64,000 bases of DNA, taken from contig CAIKNE010000133.1 of NCBI GenBank assembly GCA_903828695.1, forward strand, positions 1-64,000, read 5' to 3'. Shown piece by piece: positions 26,474 to 36,839 of the stretch. The notes under the pieces were generated by a model. The model was not told the DNA's origin. It made no database searches and worked only from the letters and a program-made list of their open reading frames with translations. Made by a program: the position numbers and the translations under genes. Source of the DNA: an uncultured Burkholderiales bacterium. GTDB lineage: Bacteria; Pseudomonadota; Gammaproteobacteria; Burkholderiales; Burkholderiaceae_C. Numbering within the stretch: position 1 is the stretch's first letter; each line of letters opens with the position of its first letter.

Positions 26474-28438
26474 TCAGGCGGGACTGAAAATATAATTGGT
26501 CAGATTAAAAACGATGTAACTGAAAATATAAGCCAAGCCAAAGAGGTAGGTTACAGAGATGATTGGAATTCGCCACCCACCGCTCTCTCGCTTGAGTACT
26601 GCCAGAGTTGATAGACACTGAGGCGCAAAAACAAACCAGGTTAACAATGACAGTGCGGTCGCAAGACTCCACTGCTGACTGATGATGGGGGCCAATGCTG
26701 TAGACAATCCGTCCTCGCCCATAGAAGTGAGGGAATAAACAGTACCCAGTGCGCTGATAGCCACCTCCCTGGCGACCATTCCAGGGATCAAGGAAATACA
26801 GATCTGCCAATTAAAACCGATCGATCCTAAGACCTGACTTAAGTAGCCGCCTAAAATTCCCGCGAATGAATTCTCTATTTGAATGGGCTCTCCGGAGCTT
26901 GGTAATGGGAAGCTGGCTAAGAACCAAATCAAAATAGTCAACAAAAGTATGTTGCCCCCAACTCGTTTAATAAAAATAACAGCTCTTTGTAAAAGACCAA
27001 TTAAGACGTTCCAGGGATTGGGCCACCTGTAGCGCGGTAATTCCATCATGAGGGGGCGAGTCTGTTTACCTGCACGAGTGAGGACTTTGAGCATCCAAGC
27101 CACAAAAAGTGCTGCAAAAATACCGACCAGATAAAGGCCAAACATCACCAACCCTTGGAGCTCAAAGTAACCACCAACGGTGCGTTGCGGGATGAAAGCA
27201 CTAATTAACAAACTGTAAACCGGCAACCTTGCTGAACACGTCATGAGGGGCGCAATGAGCATCGTCACATACCTGTCCCGCATGTTGGGAATGGTTCGCA
27301 TCGCCATAATGCCTGGAATGGCACATGCAAAACTTGAGAGAAGTGGAATGAAGGATCGACCAGAAAGTCCAACAGAGCCCATTAAACGGTCCAAGAGGTA
27401 AGCGGCCCGAGGGAGGTATCCAGATTCTTCGAGGAGGAGGATAAACAAAAACAATATCAGGATCTGAGGTAAAAAAGTAATCACGCCCATCGCGCCGGAT
27501 AAAACTCCGTCAACCACTAAACTTGTCAACCAACCAGCTGCGAAAGTGCTGATGATTTGATCCTTTAAAAATTCATTCAAATCTTTAATCAAATCCATCG
27601 GATAAGTTGACCAAGAAAACATGGCCTGAAAAACCGTAAATAGAATTGACACCAAAACCAGCGGACCGAACACGGGGTGCAACAAAAATGAGTCGAGACG
27701 ATCGCTGCTTGAGTGATGAACGATTTGGTCGAGTCCGAGCTTTTGCAAAATACTTTGAACTCTAGCGTGATCCGTTTCAATTTGTTGCAACTGAATTGCT
27801 GGATCCTGCGGTTGCTGTGGGTGAGGATCGTTGGAAACACCCCCAATTGTTGAAAAATTGTCTTGAGCCGGGGAACTATCAGCTCTTGGTGCAGCTAGAT
27901 CAGCAAATAGAGTGCGCAGTGACTCTCTTAGCAATGCGTCGCCCCCTTTAGCAATCGCAACCGTTGGGACAACCTGCAGACCCAACTCCTTGGAGAGTGC
28001 AGGTATATCAATCTCGATACCCCGACCTTTGGCCTCATCAATCATGTTTAAAGCGACTACGGTTGGAATTCCCGTTCTTTTGATGGCCAAGACAAAGCGC
28101 AAGCACATTCTTAAATTGGTCGCATCGATCACGCAGACCAATAAATCGGGTTTCCTCTCCCCTTTCGCAACTCCGCGCAAAACATCACATGTGACACGTT
28201 CGTCCGGCGTACGGGGATAAAGACTGTAGGTACCGGGGAGATCAAGGACGCGGAGGCTCTTTTGGTGATCGAGTGTTAATTTTCCCTCCTTACGCTCTAC
28301 GGTTACCCCCGCGTAATTAGCAACATGTTGTTTGCCCCCTGTCAACCGATTGAATAGCGCGGTTTTTCCGCAGTTGGGATTTCCAACCAATGCAACCAAT
28401 TTCCCATGGGGATGAAAGTGAATAATGGATTCGGTCAT
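26474..28438 (-). CDS. feoB: Ferrous iron transport protein B
   Basis: The 654-aa inner-membrane Fe(II) transporter has an N-terminal G domain with GNPNCGKTALFNRLTG (G1), DLPGTYSLYP (G3) and NMIDEA (G4). A Pro/Gln-rich linker follows near residue 205, then the membrane part with two gate-like regions including SGRSFIPLLSSFACAIPGIMA and VAREVAISALGTVYS. FeoB is slightly shorter than the E. coli form, a common variation. It follows feoA by 54 bases and should share its Fur-controlled promoter. Confidence 0.95.
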   Translation of the reverse strand: MTESIIHFHPHGKLVALVGNPNCGKTALFNRLTGGKQHVANYAGVTVERKEGKLTLDHQKSLRVLDLPGTYSLYPRTPDERVTCDVLRGVAKGERKPDLLVCVIDATNLRMCLRFVLAIKRTGIPTVVALNMIDEAKGRGIEIDIPALSKELGLQVVPTVAIAKGGDALLRESLRTLFADLAAPRADSSPAQDNFSTIGGVSNDPHPQQPQDPAIQLQQIETDHARVQSILQKLGLDQIVHHSSSDRLDSFLLHPVFGPLVLVSILFTVFQAMFSWSTYPMDLIKDLNEFLKDQIISTFAAGWLTSLVVDGVLSGAMGVITFLPQILILFLFILLLEESGYLPRAAYLLDRLMGSVGLSGRSFIPLLSSFACAIPGIMAMRTIPNMRDRYVTMLIAPLMTCSARLPVYSLLISAFIPQRTVGGYFELQGLVMFGLYLVGIFAALFVAWMLKVLTRAGKQTRPLMMELPRYRWPNPWNVLIGLLQRAVIFIKRVGGNILLLTILIWFLASFPLPSSGEPIQIENSFAGILGGYLSQVLGSIGFNWQICISLIPGMVAREVAISALGTVYSLTSMGEDGLSTALAPIISQQWSLATALSLLTWFVFAPQCLSTLAVLKRESGGWRIPIISVTYLFGLAYIFSYIVFNLTNYIFSPA

Positions 28439-28492
28439 AAGAGATAGAACTGCTGAATATTAAAACTCAGCGTTACGCAGCCAAGGCGTAGT

Positions 28493-28747
28493 TTAAGAAG
28501 TAACCATTTCTACACCAATGGTGCGTGCTTCAGCCCTTCTAAGCGCAAAAGTAGATGACCCTACACGAACAACCATTGGGTCAGAACCCGGCATGGTCCG
28601 CCTTAAGAGCATCACGGACTCACCTTTGATAAACCCCAATTCAAACAATTGACGCATTCTTTCCTGGTCCGAATGGGTGGATTGCTCACAATGGAGTTGC
28701 GATATCCGGTATTTCTGGTTTGCTATCGCATGGTCAAGAGTTAACAT
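28493..28747 (-). CDS. feoA: Ferrous iron transport protein A
   Basis: The 84-aa SH3-like cytoplasmic protein assists FeoB. It has the typical RMRQLFELGFIKGESVMLLRR and the terminal ALRRAEARTIGVEM. CAGGAT precedes the ATG. It is the first gene of the feoAB operon, and a Fur box lies 56 bases upstream. Confidence 0.92.
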   Translation of the reverse strand: MLTLDHAIANQKYRISQLHCEQSTHSDQERMRQLFELGFIKGESVMLLRRTMPGSDPMVVRVGSSTFALRRAEARTIGVEMVTS

Positions 28748-28802
28748 ACAAATCCTGGACTAAGAGCTTTTAAGTTTTAACACCTGTGAATTAGGCCTAA
28801 TT

Positions 28803-28821
28803 ATAAATGAGAATCATTACT
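28803..28821. promoter_or_regulatory. Fur box upstream of feoAB
   Basis: ATAAATGAGAATCATTACT matches 13 of 19 positions of the consensus GATAATGATAATCATTATC. The central AATGAGAATCATT is a 6-1-6 palindrome with a perfect core. Iron-dependent repression of feoAB is the expected role. Confidence 0.75.
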
Positions 28822-28989
28822 ATTTAGAGCTTTCTGAACCAACAATGCGCGAATATGCACATGACAACGGGGCTCTTAATCGCCGAATGCAAGTTCAGGC
28901 AACTTAATTCTGGATTTGATTTTCCGAAAAATCATGGCCAGCAACTAGGCCGAAGTAAAATCTCGTTTATTTAGCAGGATTTCACCGAA

Positions 28990-31023
28990 ATGACGCAGCC
29001 CCCCTCCCCTGAAATGGCCAAAGATATGGCTAACGCAATTCGTATGTTGGCTGTGGACGCAGTTGAGAAAGCAAAATCGGGGCATCCAGGTGCGCCAATG
29101 GGAATGGCAGATATTTCAGAAGTACTTTGGAATCGGCACCTGCGTCATAACCCAAAAAATCCTCACTGGCCCAACCGTGACCGATTCGTGCTCTCTAACG
29201 GCCACGGATCGATGCTCATTTACGCACTTTTGCACCTCACGGGCTATGACCTATCCATTGATGATTTAAAACAATTCCGGCAACTCCACAGCAAAACCCC
29301 GGGTCATCCTGAGGTTGGAATTACACCAGGAGTTGAGACGACCACTGGCCCACTTGGACAAGGAATTGCAAACGCTGTGGGCATGGCCCTTGCCGAGAAA
29401 CTTCTCAGTGACGAATTTAACGAAGTAGTGGATGGTCAACATTTAAATATCGTGGACCACTTCACTTATGCGTTCTTAGGCGACGGCTGCTTAATGGAGG
29501 GCATCAGTCATGAGGTTTGCTCACTTGCAGGGACACTTAGACTGTCTAAGTTAATCTTCCTTTATGATGACAACGGTATCTCCATCGATGGACACGTTGA
29601 GGGGTGGTTTAATGATGACACGCCTAGACGCTTTGAGGCCTACGGTTGGAACGTGATCCCTCATATTGACGGTCATAACCCCCAGGCGATTGATCAAGCT
29701 ATATTACAAGCACAAAGCCAAGCAAGCCATGACGATGGTCGTCCAACGTTGATTTGTTGTAAGACAGTCATTGGTAAAGGAGCTCCAAACAAAGGAGGAT
29801 CTCATGATGTCCACGGATCTGCACTAGGTGCAGCTGAGGTTGCCGCAACCCGCGCAGCACTTAATTGGCCTCATGAGCCCTTTGTGATCCCCGCACCCAT
29901 CAAAGCCTCTTGGGACGCGACCGAGCGGGGTAAGAATAATGAGGAGCGCTGGCAAAAAGTCATGAATGCCTACCGCACTCATTTCCCGACCAAAGCACTT
30001 GAGTTTGATCGCCGTATGAAGGGCACACTTGGGGATGGATTTGCGGGCAACTTAAAAGCACTTTGCGAAACTATTGCTGCAAAAGCAGATCCCGTTGCTA
30101 CCCGCAAAGCAAGCCAAAATGCGTTAGACCTCCTTGCGCCTATGGTGCCCGAATTCTTCGGCGGAAGCGCAGACCTTACAGGCTCTAACCTCACCAACTT
30201 CAAGGGATGCAAGAGCGCTAAGCGCGATCAGTGGGGAAACCACATGTCCTACGGGGTAAGAGAGTTTGGAATGGCGGGTATTATGAACGGTGTTGCCCTG
30301 CACGGAGGTTACATACCTTACGGAGGTACCTTCCTCACCTTCAGCGATTACAGTCGCAATGCAATCCGCATGGCTGCACTCATGAAGCTTAGAGTCATTC
30401 ATGTGATGACCCATGACTCCATCGGACTAGGGGAAGATGGACCAACACACCAAAGCGTGGAGCATATTCCATCCCTGCGCTTGATACCCGGGCTAGATGT
30501 TTGGAGACCTGCAGATGGACTTGAGACACTGGTAGCTTGGGCAGCATCTGTACAACGACAGGACGGACCCTCACTGTTGGCACTTTCTAGACAAAACTTA
30601 CCACGCTTACTCGATCAAGCCAGCTCTGAGGCTGATATTCGAAAAGGTGGGTACGTTTTAAAAGACATGAAGGACGCGAAAGCAGTGATCATAGCCACTG
30701 GCTCTGAGACATCTATTGCTATTCAAGCACAATCGAATTTGGCCCTGGCCGGCATAGCAACTCGCGTTGTATCCATGCCCTGTACCAATATATTTGATCG
30801 ACAAACTGCGCAGTATCAAAAAAGTGTAATTCCAACCGAATTACCTGCAGTCGCAATAGAGGCAGCGCAGCCAGATTTCTGGCACAAGTATGTTGGCAGA
30901 GCCGGACATGTGATTGGCATATCAACATTTGGTGAGTCCGCACCCGCAGGTGATCTGTATAAACACTTCAAAATAACGGCCTCTGCCGTTGAAGACTCAG
31001 TTAAAACACTGATCGCACTTTAA
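28990..31023 (+). CDS. tktA: Transketolase
   Basis: The 677-aa cytoplasmic thiamine-diphosphate enzyme of the pentose phosphate pathway transfers two-carbon ketol groups. Landmarks: [23 protein letters not shown] at the start, the ThDP motif [15 protein letters not shown]...[10 protein letters not shown] near residues 155-195, and [14 protein letters not shown] in the pyrimidine domain near residue 475. CAGGAT lies upstream. It stands alone and is convergent with the FKBP gene across a stable hairpin. Confidence 0.95.
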   Translation: MTQPPSPEMAKDMANAIRMLAVDAVEKAKSGHPGAPMGMADISEVLWNRHLRHNPKNPHWPNRDRFVLSNGHGSMLIYALLHLTGYDLSIDDLKQFRQLHSKTPGHPEVGITPGVETTTGPLGQGIANAVGMALAEKLLSDEFNEVVDGQHLNIVDHFTYAFLGDGCLMEGISHEVCSLAGTLRLSKLIFLYDDNGISIDGHVEGWFNDDTPRRFEAYGWNVIPHIDGHNPQAIDQAILQAQSQASHDDGRPTLICCKTVIGKGAPNKGGSHDVHGSALGAAEVAATRAALNWPHEPFVIPAPIKASWDATERGKNNEERWQKVMNAYRTHFPTKALEFDRRMKGTLGDGFAGNLKALCETIAAKADPVATRKASQNALDLLAPMVPEFFGGSADLTGSNLTNFKGCKSAKRDQWGNHMSYGVREFGMAGIMNGVALHGGYIPYGGTFLTFSDYSRNAIRMAALMKLRVIHVMTHDSIGLGEDGPTHQSVEHIPSLRLIPGLDVWRPADGLETLVAWAASVQRQDGPSLLALSRQNLPRLLDQASSEADIRKGGYVLKDMKDAKAVIIATGSETSIAIQAQSNLALAGIATRVVSMPCTNIFDRQTAQYQKSVIPTELPAVAIEAAQPDFWHKYVGRAGHVIGISTFGESAPAGDLYKHFKITASAVEDSVKTLIAL

Positions 31024-31038
31024 AGGCATTATGTGTAT

Positions 31039-31074
31039 TTCCAGGGAGAATCTTTTATTTGATTCACCCTGGAA
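31039..31074. terminator. Hairpin between convergent tktA and the FKBP gene
   Basis: TTCCAGGGAGAATC and GATTCACCCTGGAA form 14-bp arms with one mismatch and an 8-base loop, 15 bases after the tktA stop. It probably ends transcription from one or both sides, although neither side has a long T-run. Confidence 0.55.
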
Positions 31075-31097
31075 TGGGTAATAGCTGCACTATCGTA

Positions 31098-31712
31098 TCA
31101 GTCAACGCCAAACAACTCCACTTCGAACATCAGTGTTGCATTGGGTGGAATAACACCTCCTGCTCCTCTAGCGCCATACCCCATCTCTGGAGGTATAAGC
31201 AAAGTTCTTTTGCCGCCGATTTTCATGCCTGCAAAACCCTCATCCCAGCCTCGAATAACATGTCCTTGACCCAGTGGGAAATTAAAGGTCTGACCCCTAT
31301 CAACAGAGCTGTCGAACTTTTGCCCTTTTAGATCTGGGGCATTGGTATCTATTAACCAGCCTGTGTAATGAACGCTAACGTCGGCACCAGGAAAGGCCTC
31401 ATTGCCGTGTCCGACGACCGTATCGATCTTATGAAAAAAGTTCAAATCCAGTGAGGAGAGGGTTTGCTCAGAGTTTGAGCCGTGGTGGCTAAGACTATCA
31501 CCGTGAGAGTGATTTTCATGGTGATCGTGGGAGTGATCACCGTGTGAGTCGTGACTCCCTGAGCTAGCATCTTGGCTCAACTGGGTGCTTGATGACTCAT
31601 GATTTGTCTTCCCTTGGAAAAGGGAAGACAAAATCTCAGATACACGGTGAAAAAGGCGTTGAAAAATATTTTGATCCACGGTAAGTTTTCTCGTTAAACA
31701 TAAAGGGATCAT
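31098..31712 (-). CDS. FKBP-type peptidyl-prolyl isomerase with a His-rich N-terminal region
   Basis: The 204-aa protein has a C-terminal FKBP domain (about residues 95-204: VSVHYTGWL, FDSSVDRGQTFNFPLGQGHVIRGWDEGFAGMKIGGKRTLLIPPEMGYG). It is a prolyl isomerase or chaperone. Residues ~45-75 are an unusual linker with about ten His among Ser, Asp and Gly (HDSHGDHSHDHHENHSHGD), a likely metal-binding stretch. SlyD has such a His-rich tail but at the C-terminus, so this arrangement is different. An in-frame GTG at codon 11 is an alternative start, and no strong ribosome site is seen at the ATG. Confidence 0.85.
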   Translation of the reverse strand: MIPLCLTRKLTVDQNIFQRLFHRVSEILSSLFQGKTNHESSSTQLSQDASSGSHDSHGDHSHDHHENHSHGDSLSHHGSNSEQTLSSLDLNFFHKIDTVVGHGNEAFPGADVSVHYTGWLIDTNAPDLKGQKFDSSVDRGQTFNFPLGQGHVIRGWDEGFAGMKIGGKRTLLIPPEMGYGARGAGGVIPPNATLMFEVELFGVD

Positions 31713-31949
31713 TATAGTTAAGTACGACTGCGCTAGACGCCCAGACGATTAATCGCAAAAGACTAATAAATAAAACAAGGGTTTACAAAATAAATATTCA
31801 AGAGCATTCCTCTTTAACCATTGAATACCTTGAATTTAAAAAATATAAAAACTCAATGAAGAGTATTTGAATATCACTCGCTTCTCAATTGAAATCGGTA
31901 AAAGAGAATTAATTAAATTGCTTGTAGACACAGAACCTATTTTCGTTAT

Positions 31950-32312
31950 ATGATTGGGGGTAATTACCTAGACGGCATGCGCTACCCAAAGATCTTGACG
32001 ACTTACAAGCCCTACCGATCTAGTGATCTAAAAACAAGGAAAGTTATTTTGAACGCGGAACTAGAAAACATCTTAGAAATCACAAGTTCTAACGTATATG
32101 AGGGAATTGAAGTTAACGACACGTCTGATATGCAGCGAAAGTCACAAATCGTAAAAGACCTGATCAAGCTCATCAACGCCAAACAACTCACCCCTGAAGC
32201 GGCAGCTCAATTACTTGAAGTTGATCTGGCCCATCTGTTACGCATCAAACGTGGACAATTCAGAGAAATTAGCGAGACCAAGTTATTAGATATGCTCAAA
32301 AAACTTGGCTAA
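31950..32312 (+). CDS. Small HTH protein (HigA2/XRE-like), orphan
   Basis: The 120-aa protein has an N-terminal part without recognisable features and a C-terminal helix-turn-helix (from about residue 62: RKSQIVKDLIKLIN..LTPEAAAQLLEVDLAHLLRIKRGQFREISETKLLDMLKKLG). It resembles the antitoxin/regulator family COG5606. No toxin-like gene sits directly upstream or downstream. The start is uncertain: no ribosome site precedes the ATG, and another ATG lies at 31977. It could regulate the downstream TonB region, but nothing proves this. Confidence 0.6.
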   Translation: MIGGNYLDGMRYPKILTTYKPYRSSDLKTRKVILNAELENILEITSSNVYEGIEVNDTSDMQRKSQIVKDLIKLINAKQLTPEAAAQLLEVDLAHLLRIKRGQFREISETKLLDMLKKLG

Positions 32313-32458
32313 GGTAAGTGAAGCTGCGTGAATTGATTCGTTTGCTGAGATCATTTCCTTATGATTTAAAATCACCGCAACCAGGCCTTGCTTTACCCAG
32401 AAACTCATGGTTAATCGCCCAAACAAGTGGGTCGTAATTAGCAAATCTTAAAGAGTAC

Positions 32459-32974
32459 ATGCAAAAACTAAGATTGATGGCGAATAGACACAAACGCTCA
32501 AGTTGCTCTCAAGCGACTTGGACTGTGTCTGTCCTTGTATTAACATTGTGTTTGTTAGTATCCCAATTTTTAGGATTCTTTCATGAGCTTTATCACCCTG
32601 GGTTCACTCTCGCTCCTACTCAACTTGGCCAACAGGTCAGCACTTCTCTAAGTAGACCCACATTTGAACGCACTAAGCAACACGACTCAGAAAGTTCAAT
32701 TGATCTTCGACATTTATTAGATTCTCATTTTGGTTATTTAGGCTCCGAAGTATGCGGCTCGTCTAATGATTCAAATGCCCAATGCTCGAACCAGGAAAAG
32801 CAAAGCTGTCATTTATTTGATGCATTAATGTATGGTGTTTGCCTTGGTGCAAGTATTTTTATACTTTTACTCGCAAAATATTCCTTTGCACTTACACAAA
32901 CCAGCCCCATTTACTGGGCGCAGCTACTACCCAAGTGGATTTATCAATCCAGAGCTCCCCCAATCTTCAATTAA
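32459..32974 (+). CDS. Small membrane protein, DUF2946-like, before a TonB receptor
   Basis: The 171-aa protein has two hydrophobic segments (residues ~22-42 and ~124-142). Conserved-looking residues are HELYHP after the first segment and SCHLFDALMYGVC before the second, which resembles the His/Cys-bearing DUF2946 type often placed near metal uptake genes. I do not claim a function. AAAGAG precedes the ATG. The TonB-dependent receptor gene starts 162 bases later on the same strand. Confidence 0.55.
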   Translation: MQKLRLMANRHKRSSCSQATWTVSVLVLTLCLLVSQFLGFFHELYHPGFTLAPTQLGQQVSTSLSRPTFERTKQHDSESSIDLRHLLDSHFGYLGSEVCGSSNDSNAQCSNQEKQSCHLFDALMYGVCLGASIFILLLAKYSFALTQTSPIYWAQLLPKWIYQSRAPPIFN

Positions 32975-33136
32975 AGCAAATTCGCGGATCTGTATTCAAT
33001 CAATTCATAATAATTGATTGAGCTTTTAGAATCTTATTAGATATTTATTTGCTTTTATACATTTCCAATATTTCCCCTAGGTACGCTTGAATCCATACGG
33101 TGAATAAGCGCCGCCCTACCGAAATGAGTATGAATT

Positions 33137-35662
33137 GTGAAGATTGCTAACCCAATTTCGAATGATGTAAATCTACTGCGACTCCTAAAGCATCCTGCTT
33201 TAGTATTGAAACGCTCAATCGCAAGCACCGCAAGCACCTCAAGCACACGCTGCGTAAAAGCGCTGACTTTGTGTAGTCTCTCACTTAGTCTATGGACAGT
33301 ACTTTTAGGTAGCGCATCTGCTGTGGGCATAGAGGGGACTATTCAAGATAGCCTTGGTCGAGCTCTCTCAGATGTCAGAATCGAACTACAAACAGCCCAG
33401 GGGCTCGTCATCTCAAGCACAGCCACCAACGCTCAGGGGCGTTATGCATTCAAAGACTTACCCCAAGGAACTTACGCCATAGCAGCTCAAAAGAAGGGGT
33501 TTTCCGCAGGCATCGGTATCTCGGTTGTTGAGCCGGCTCATCCCGCAACAACCGATATCACTTTGGCATCTGAGGAGGCACTTGAGATTGATTTGTTTGC
33601 AGAGCTAAAGCCTGCTCAAAGAAATGAAGTTTCAGCGAAAACGGGCGGAAGCATTTACCGCATGACGGCTGCAGACATTGAACAACTCCCTCAGGGAGAG
33701 AGCACTCCACTGAACCAAGTACTTTTAGACGCACCGGGGGTCATCAATGACTCATTCGGGCAAATTCACGTGCGCGGAGATCATGCCAACGTTCAGTATC
33801 AGATTAACGGCGTAATACTTCCACAAGGGTTGAGCGGCTTTGGTCAGAGTTTGGATACAAGGCTCGCTCAGAGCGTGGACCTTTTGACTGGAGCCTTACC
33901 AGCCCAGTACGGATTTAACACTGCCGCTGTGGTTGATATCAGGACTAAATCTAAACTGGAGGACGCAGGGTCGTTAAGTCTCATGGCCGGCAATTATGAA
34001 ACCCTTAACCCCAGCTTTCAGTTGGGTGGAACGAAAGAGGAGTTCTCATACTTTGTGACGGGGTCTTTTTTAACGAATAACGTAGGAATTGAAAACCCTA
34101 CGCCCTCTTTAAACCCTGTGCATGACACAACACATCAAGGCAAAGGATTTGGATATCTGTCGTACTTTGTTGACGCAACGACCAAATTCACACTGATGGG
34201 CGGGACTTATTCTGGTACTTACCAAATACCCAACAGCCCAGGCAAGCTTGGGGGCAGCGCTAACCCGCCAACCAACCCCTATTACAGGTTGTATAACGCT
34301 ACAACTCCAAACCCCTATGCGCCCACCATTGATTACAGCGCAAATGCACCCGTAGCGGTCAACTCACTGAACGTAAACGATCAACAAGCTGAGCAAAATG
34401 AGTTCTTAGTACTCTCCCTTGAGCAATCGCTGAGTAGTCGGTTGAGCTATCAGACGTCCATATTCACCAATTACGCGACCAAACATTATCTACCCGACAC
34501 AAGCGGAAATTTGTACTTTAACGCAGTCGCCTCCAACGTCCTTAAAACCAGTTTTACCACTGGGCTACAAACCGATGTCACCTACGCTTTGAATGAATCG
34601 CACACCGTTAAGATGGGTATGGTAGAGCGTCTTGAGAATGTGTCTACAGAGGATTCCTCCCAAGTCTACGCTTTGAACCCTTCGACCGGTGTCGTGACCG
34701 CAAACCCCTATAGTGTGGCCGACAACAGCGCCAGAAACGGCAACTTACAAATAGGCTTTTACGCTCAAGATGCCTGGCAACAAAGCTCTAAGTTGTCCAT
34801 CAATTACGGCCTTCGTTTTGATTATTTTCAAGCTTTTGTGAACGCGAACCAATTAAGTCCTAGGGTTGGAATAGTCTTTAAAGAGTCGGAATCAACTACC
34901 CTTCACGCTGCTTACTCGCATTACTTTACACCGCCTCCGAATGAGTTAGTCTCAACAAGCACTCAGAATACTTTCGCTTACACCACCAATGCAATACCCG
35001 GATTGAACTCTTCGGTGAAAGCGGAGATCGGCGATTATTACGATCTGGGCGTCACGCAAAGGGTGACTCAGAAATATTCAATAGGAATTGATGCTTACCT
35101 TAAAAACACTCAAAACACATTGGATGAGGGGCAATTTGGACCAGCTTTAATATTGACCCCCTTCAATTATGCATACGGACGAATTTACGGAATTGAATGG
35201 ACCAACTCATTCAAAGAAGGTAACTTTAGCGCCTATCTCAATATCAGTGACAACGTTAGCCTTGCAAAGAATATCATCTCAAGTCAATATCTCTTTGATC
35301 AACAAACACTGAATTACGCAGCCAACAACTGGATAAGTGTCGACCATGAGCAAACACACTCGTTATCGGGCGGGACCTCTTATTTATGGTCGGGTACTCG
35401 ATTGAGCGCGAGTATGATTTACGCAAGTGGCTTAAGAGAGGGCTTTGCCAACACAGGCACACTCCCCTCCTATTCGGTATTAAATGTGGGCGCAAGTCGT
35501 ACGATCCGAACCACAGGCATAGGCCCACTTGAGTACAGGCTGGTCATCAACAATGCACTGGACCGCATTTATGAAATCCGCGACGGTAGTGGTATCGGCG
35601 TTTACGCCCCTCAGTACGGACAGCGAAGAGCATTTTATTTTGGCATCAACAAGAAGTTTTAA
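33137..35662 (+). CDS. TonB-dependent outer-membrane receptor
   Basis: This 841-aa protein starts with GTG. A long N-terminal head precedes a signal core (TLCSLSLSLWTVLLGSASA, end near residue 63). Next comes a carboxypeptidase regulatory-like beta domain (about 65-150), then the plug (about 165-280, with ADIEQLPQGESTPLNQVLLDAPGV, IHVRGDHANVQYQINGV and LPAQYGFNTAAVVDI). The barrel ends in FGINKKF. It takes up a large or scarce substrate driven by TonB. ExbB, ExbD and TonB follow in order, a dedicated energy module. No Fur box is visible, so the ligand may not be a ferric siderophore. Confidence 0.9.
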   Translation: MKIANPISNDVNLLRLLKHPALVLKRSIASTASTSSTRCVKALTLCSLSLSLWTVLLGSASAVGIEGTIQDSLGRALSDVRIELQTAQGLVISSTATNAQGRYAFKDLPQGTYAIAAQKKGFSAGIGISVVEPAHPATTDITLASEEALEIDLFAELKPAQRNEVSAKTGGSIYRMTAADIEQLPQGESTPLNQVLLDAPGVINDSFGQIHVRGDHANVQYQINGVILPQGLSGFGQSLDTRLAQSVDLLTGALPAQYGFNTAAVVDIRTKSKLEDAGSLSLMAGNYETLNPSFQLGGTKEEFSYFVTGSFLTNNVGIENPTPSLNPVHDTTHQGKGFGYLSYFVDATTKFTLMGGTYSGTYQIPNSPGKLGGSANPPTNPYYRLYNATTPNPYAPTIDYSANAPVAVNSLNVNDQQAEQNEFLVLSLEQSLSSRLSYQTSIFTNYATKHYLPDTSGNLYFNAVASNVLKTSFTTGLQTDVTYALNESHTVKMGMVERLENVSTEDSSQVYALNPSTGVVTANPYSVADNSARNGNLQIGFYAQDAWQQSSKLSINYGLRFDYFQAFVNANQLSPRVGIVFKESESTTLHAAYSHYFTPPPNELVSTSTQNTFAYTTNAIPGLNSSVKAEIGDYYDLGVTQRVTQKYSIGIDAYLKNTQNTLDEGQFGPALILTPFNYAYGRIYGIEWTNSFKEGNFSAYLNISDNVSLAKNIISSQYLFDQQTLNYAANNWISVDHEQTHSLSGGTSYLWSGTRLSASMIYASGLREGFANTGTLPSYSVLNVGASRTIRTTGIGPLEYRLVINNALDRIYEIRDGSGIGVYAPQYGQRRAFYFGINKKF

Positions 35663-35779
35663 ATGACGCGTTTCTTGCTCATAGCCATCCTAACTGCACT
35701 CAATGAACAGATCGAACAGATCAAATAGATCATCATTCACACCTAATTACAAATTCAAATACATTTTGGAGTCACTATT

Positions 35780-36433
35780 ATGCAAGACATCTACGAAGCC
35801 TTAGAGACCATTAAAGCAGGAGGAGCGGTGGTTTACCCCCTTTTTCTTCTCGCCATCGTTGCCTTGGTCATTATCTTGGATAAGGTATACGTCTATAACA
35901 GTTTCATGAAAATAACACCCTCTATTGCTGCCTTGATTGAAAACTACGGGTTTGAGTGGAGTGCACTGCATGAGGAAATGAAGCAATTAGGACCGAATAA
36001 TTATTACTATAGATTTATGGATGTGATTGCACAAAACAAATCTCACCCCGCATGGTGGGTCGAGTCCAGAGCCAACGATGAGTCCCAACTCATAGAAAAA
36101 GCTTTGAGCAGGCACCTTTGGGTACTGGAGACCATAGTGACTGCAGCTCCACTGCTCGGATTATTGGGAACCATAACAGGTATGATGCACTCCTTCCAAT
36201 TATTTGGTGGCACTGGACTCGTCGACCCGACTGGCGTCACGGGTGGGGTTGCTCAGGCGCTGATTGCAACTGGGATCGGCTTATTCATTGCAATCATTGC
36301 CCTTTTTGCGTTCAATTATTTCTCTAAGCAGCAAGCACAGGCACTTGATGAATTAGAGCGCTTGGGAACAAGGTTGGTTGACAGCATTCGCATGGCCGAA
36401 GAAAAAGCGCGTATCGTTGCAGGAGGAGTTTGA
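35780..36433 (+). CDS. exbB: Biopolymer transport protein ExbB
   Basis: The 217-aa MotA/TolQ/ExbB proton-channel protein has one N-terminal helix (about residues 15-35) and two C-terminal helices: AAPLLGLLGTITGMMHSF near 120-140 and GVAQALIATGIGLFIAIIALFAFNYFS near 155-185. With ExbD it forms the proton-driven motor that energises TonB. GGAG precedes the ATG. exbD starts one base after its stop, so they are translationally linked. Confidence 0.92.
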   Translation: MQDIYEALETIKAGGAVVYPLFLLAIVALVIILDKVYVYNSFMKITPSIAALIENYGFEWSALHEEMKQLGPNNYYYRFMDVIAQNKSHPAWWVESRANDESQLIEKALSRHLWVLETIVTAAPLLGLLGTITGMMHSFQLFGGTGLVDPTGVTGGVAQALIATGIGLFIAIIALFAFNYFSKQQAQALDELERLGTRLVDSIRMAEEKARIVAGGV

Positions 36434-36434
36434 G

Positions 36435-36839
36435 ATGAAAATCAAAAGATCTCGGTCCACCCGTAAAGGCCGCATTGAGATTATTCCCATGATCGATGTG
36501 ATGTTCTTTTTATTAGCAACCTTCATGCTCGCATCGCTTTCAATGCAAAACTTACACTCATTGCCTGTTAATCTGCCTGAGGGGCATGCTGATCCTATGA
36601 AGTCGAAAACTCCCGTGACCCTCACCATCACCAAGGAGAGCGAACTATTTTTGGACAAAAGACATGTAACGCTTGAATCACTCGCGGCGACTTTGAAGCC
36701 CCTATTAGAGAGTAATCAAGCCAGCGTCATCGTCTCTGCTGATAGCGCCGCACCCAACGGGATCACCGTACAAGCTATGTTAAAGGCAAGACAAGCGGGA
36801 GCACAGCACTTCTTAATTGCAGTCAAACATGTCGATTAG
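36435..36839 (+). CDS. exbD: Biopolymer transport protein ExbD
   Basis: The 134-aa protein has one helix with the conserved Asp in IIPMIDVMFFLLATFML (residues ~17-36) and a periplasmic domain. The track begins 19 codons early, inside exbB. The ATG at 36435 has GGAGGAG upstream and is right. It works with ExbB as the TonB proton motor. Confidence 0.92.
   Translation: MKIKRSRSTRKGRIEIIPMIDVMFFLLATFMLASLSMQNLHSLPVNLPEGHADPMKSKTPVTLTITKESELFLDKRHVTLESLAATLKPLLESNQASVIVSADSAAPNGITVQAMLKARQAGAQHFLIAVKHVD

Noticed and set aside
33124-33150. Eight-codon Cys-containing leader ORF overlapping the TonB receptor start
   Set aside because: It is very short, has no ribosome site of its own, and no attenuation structure follows.
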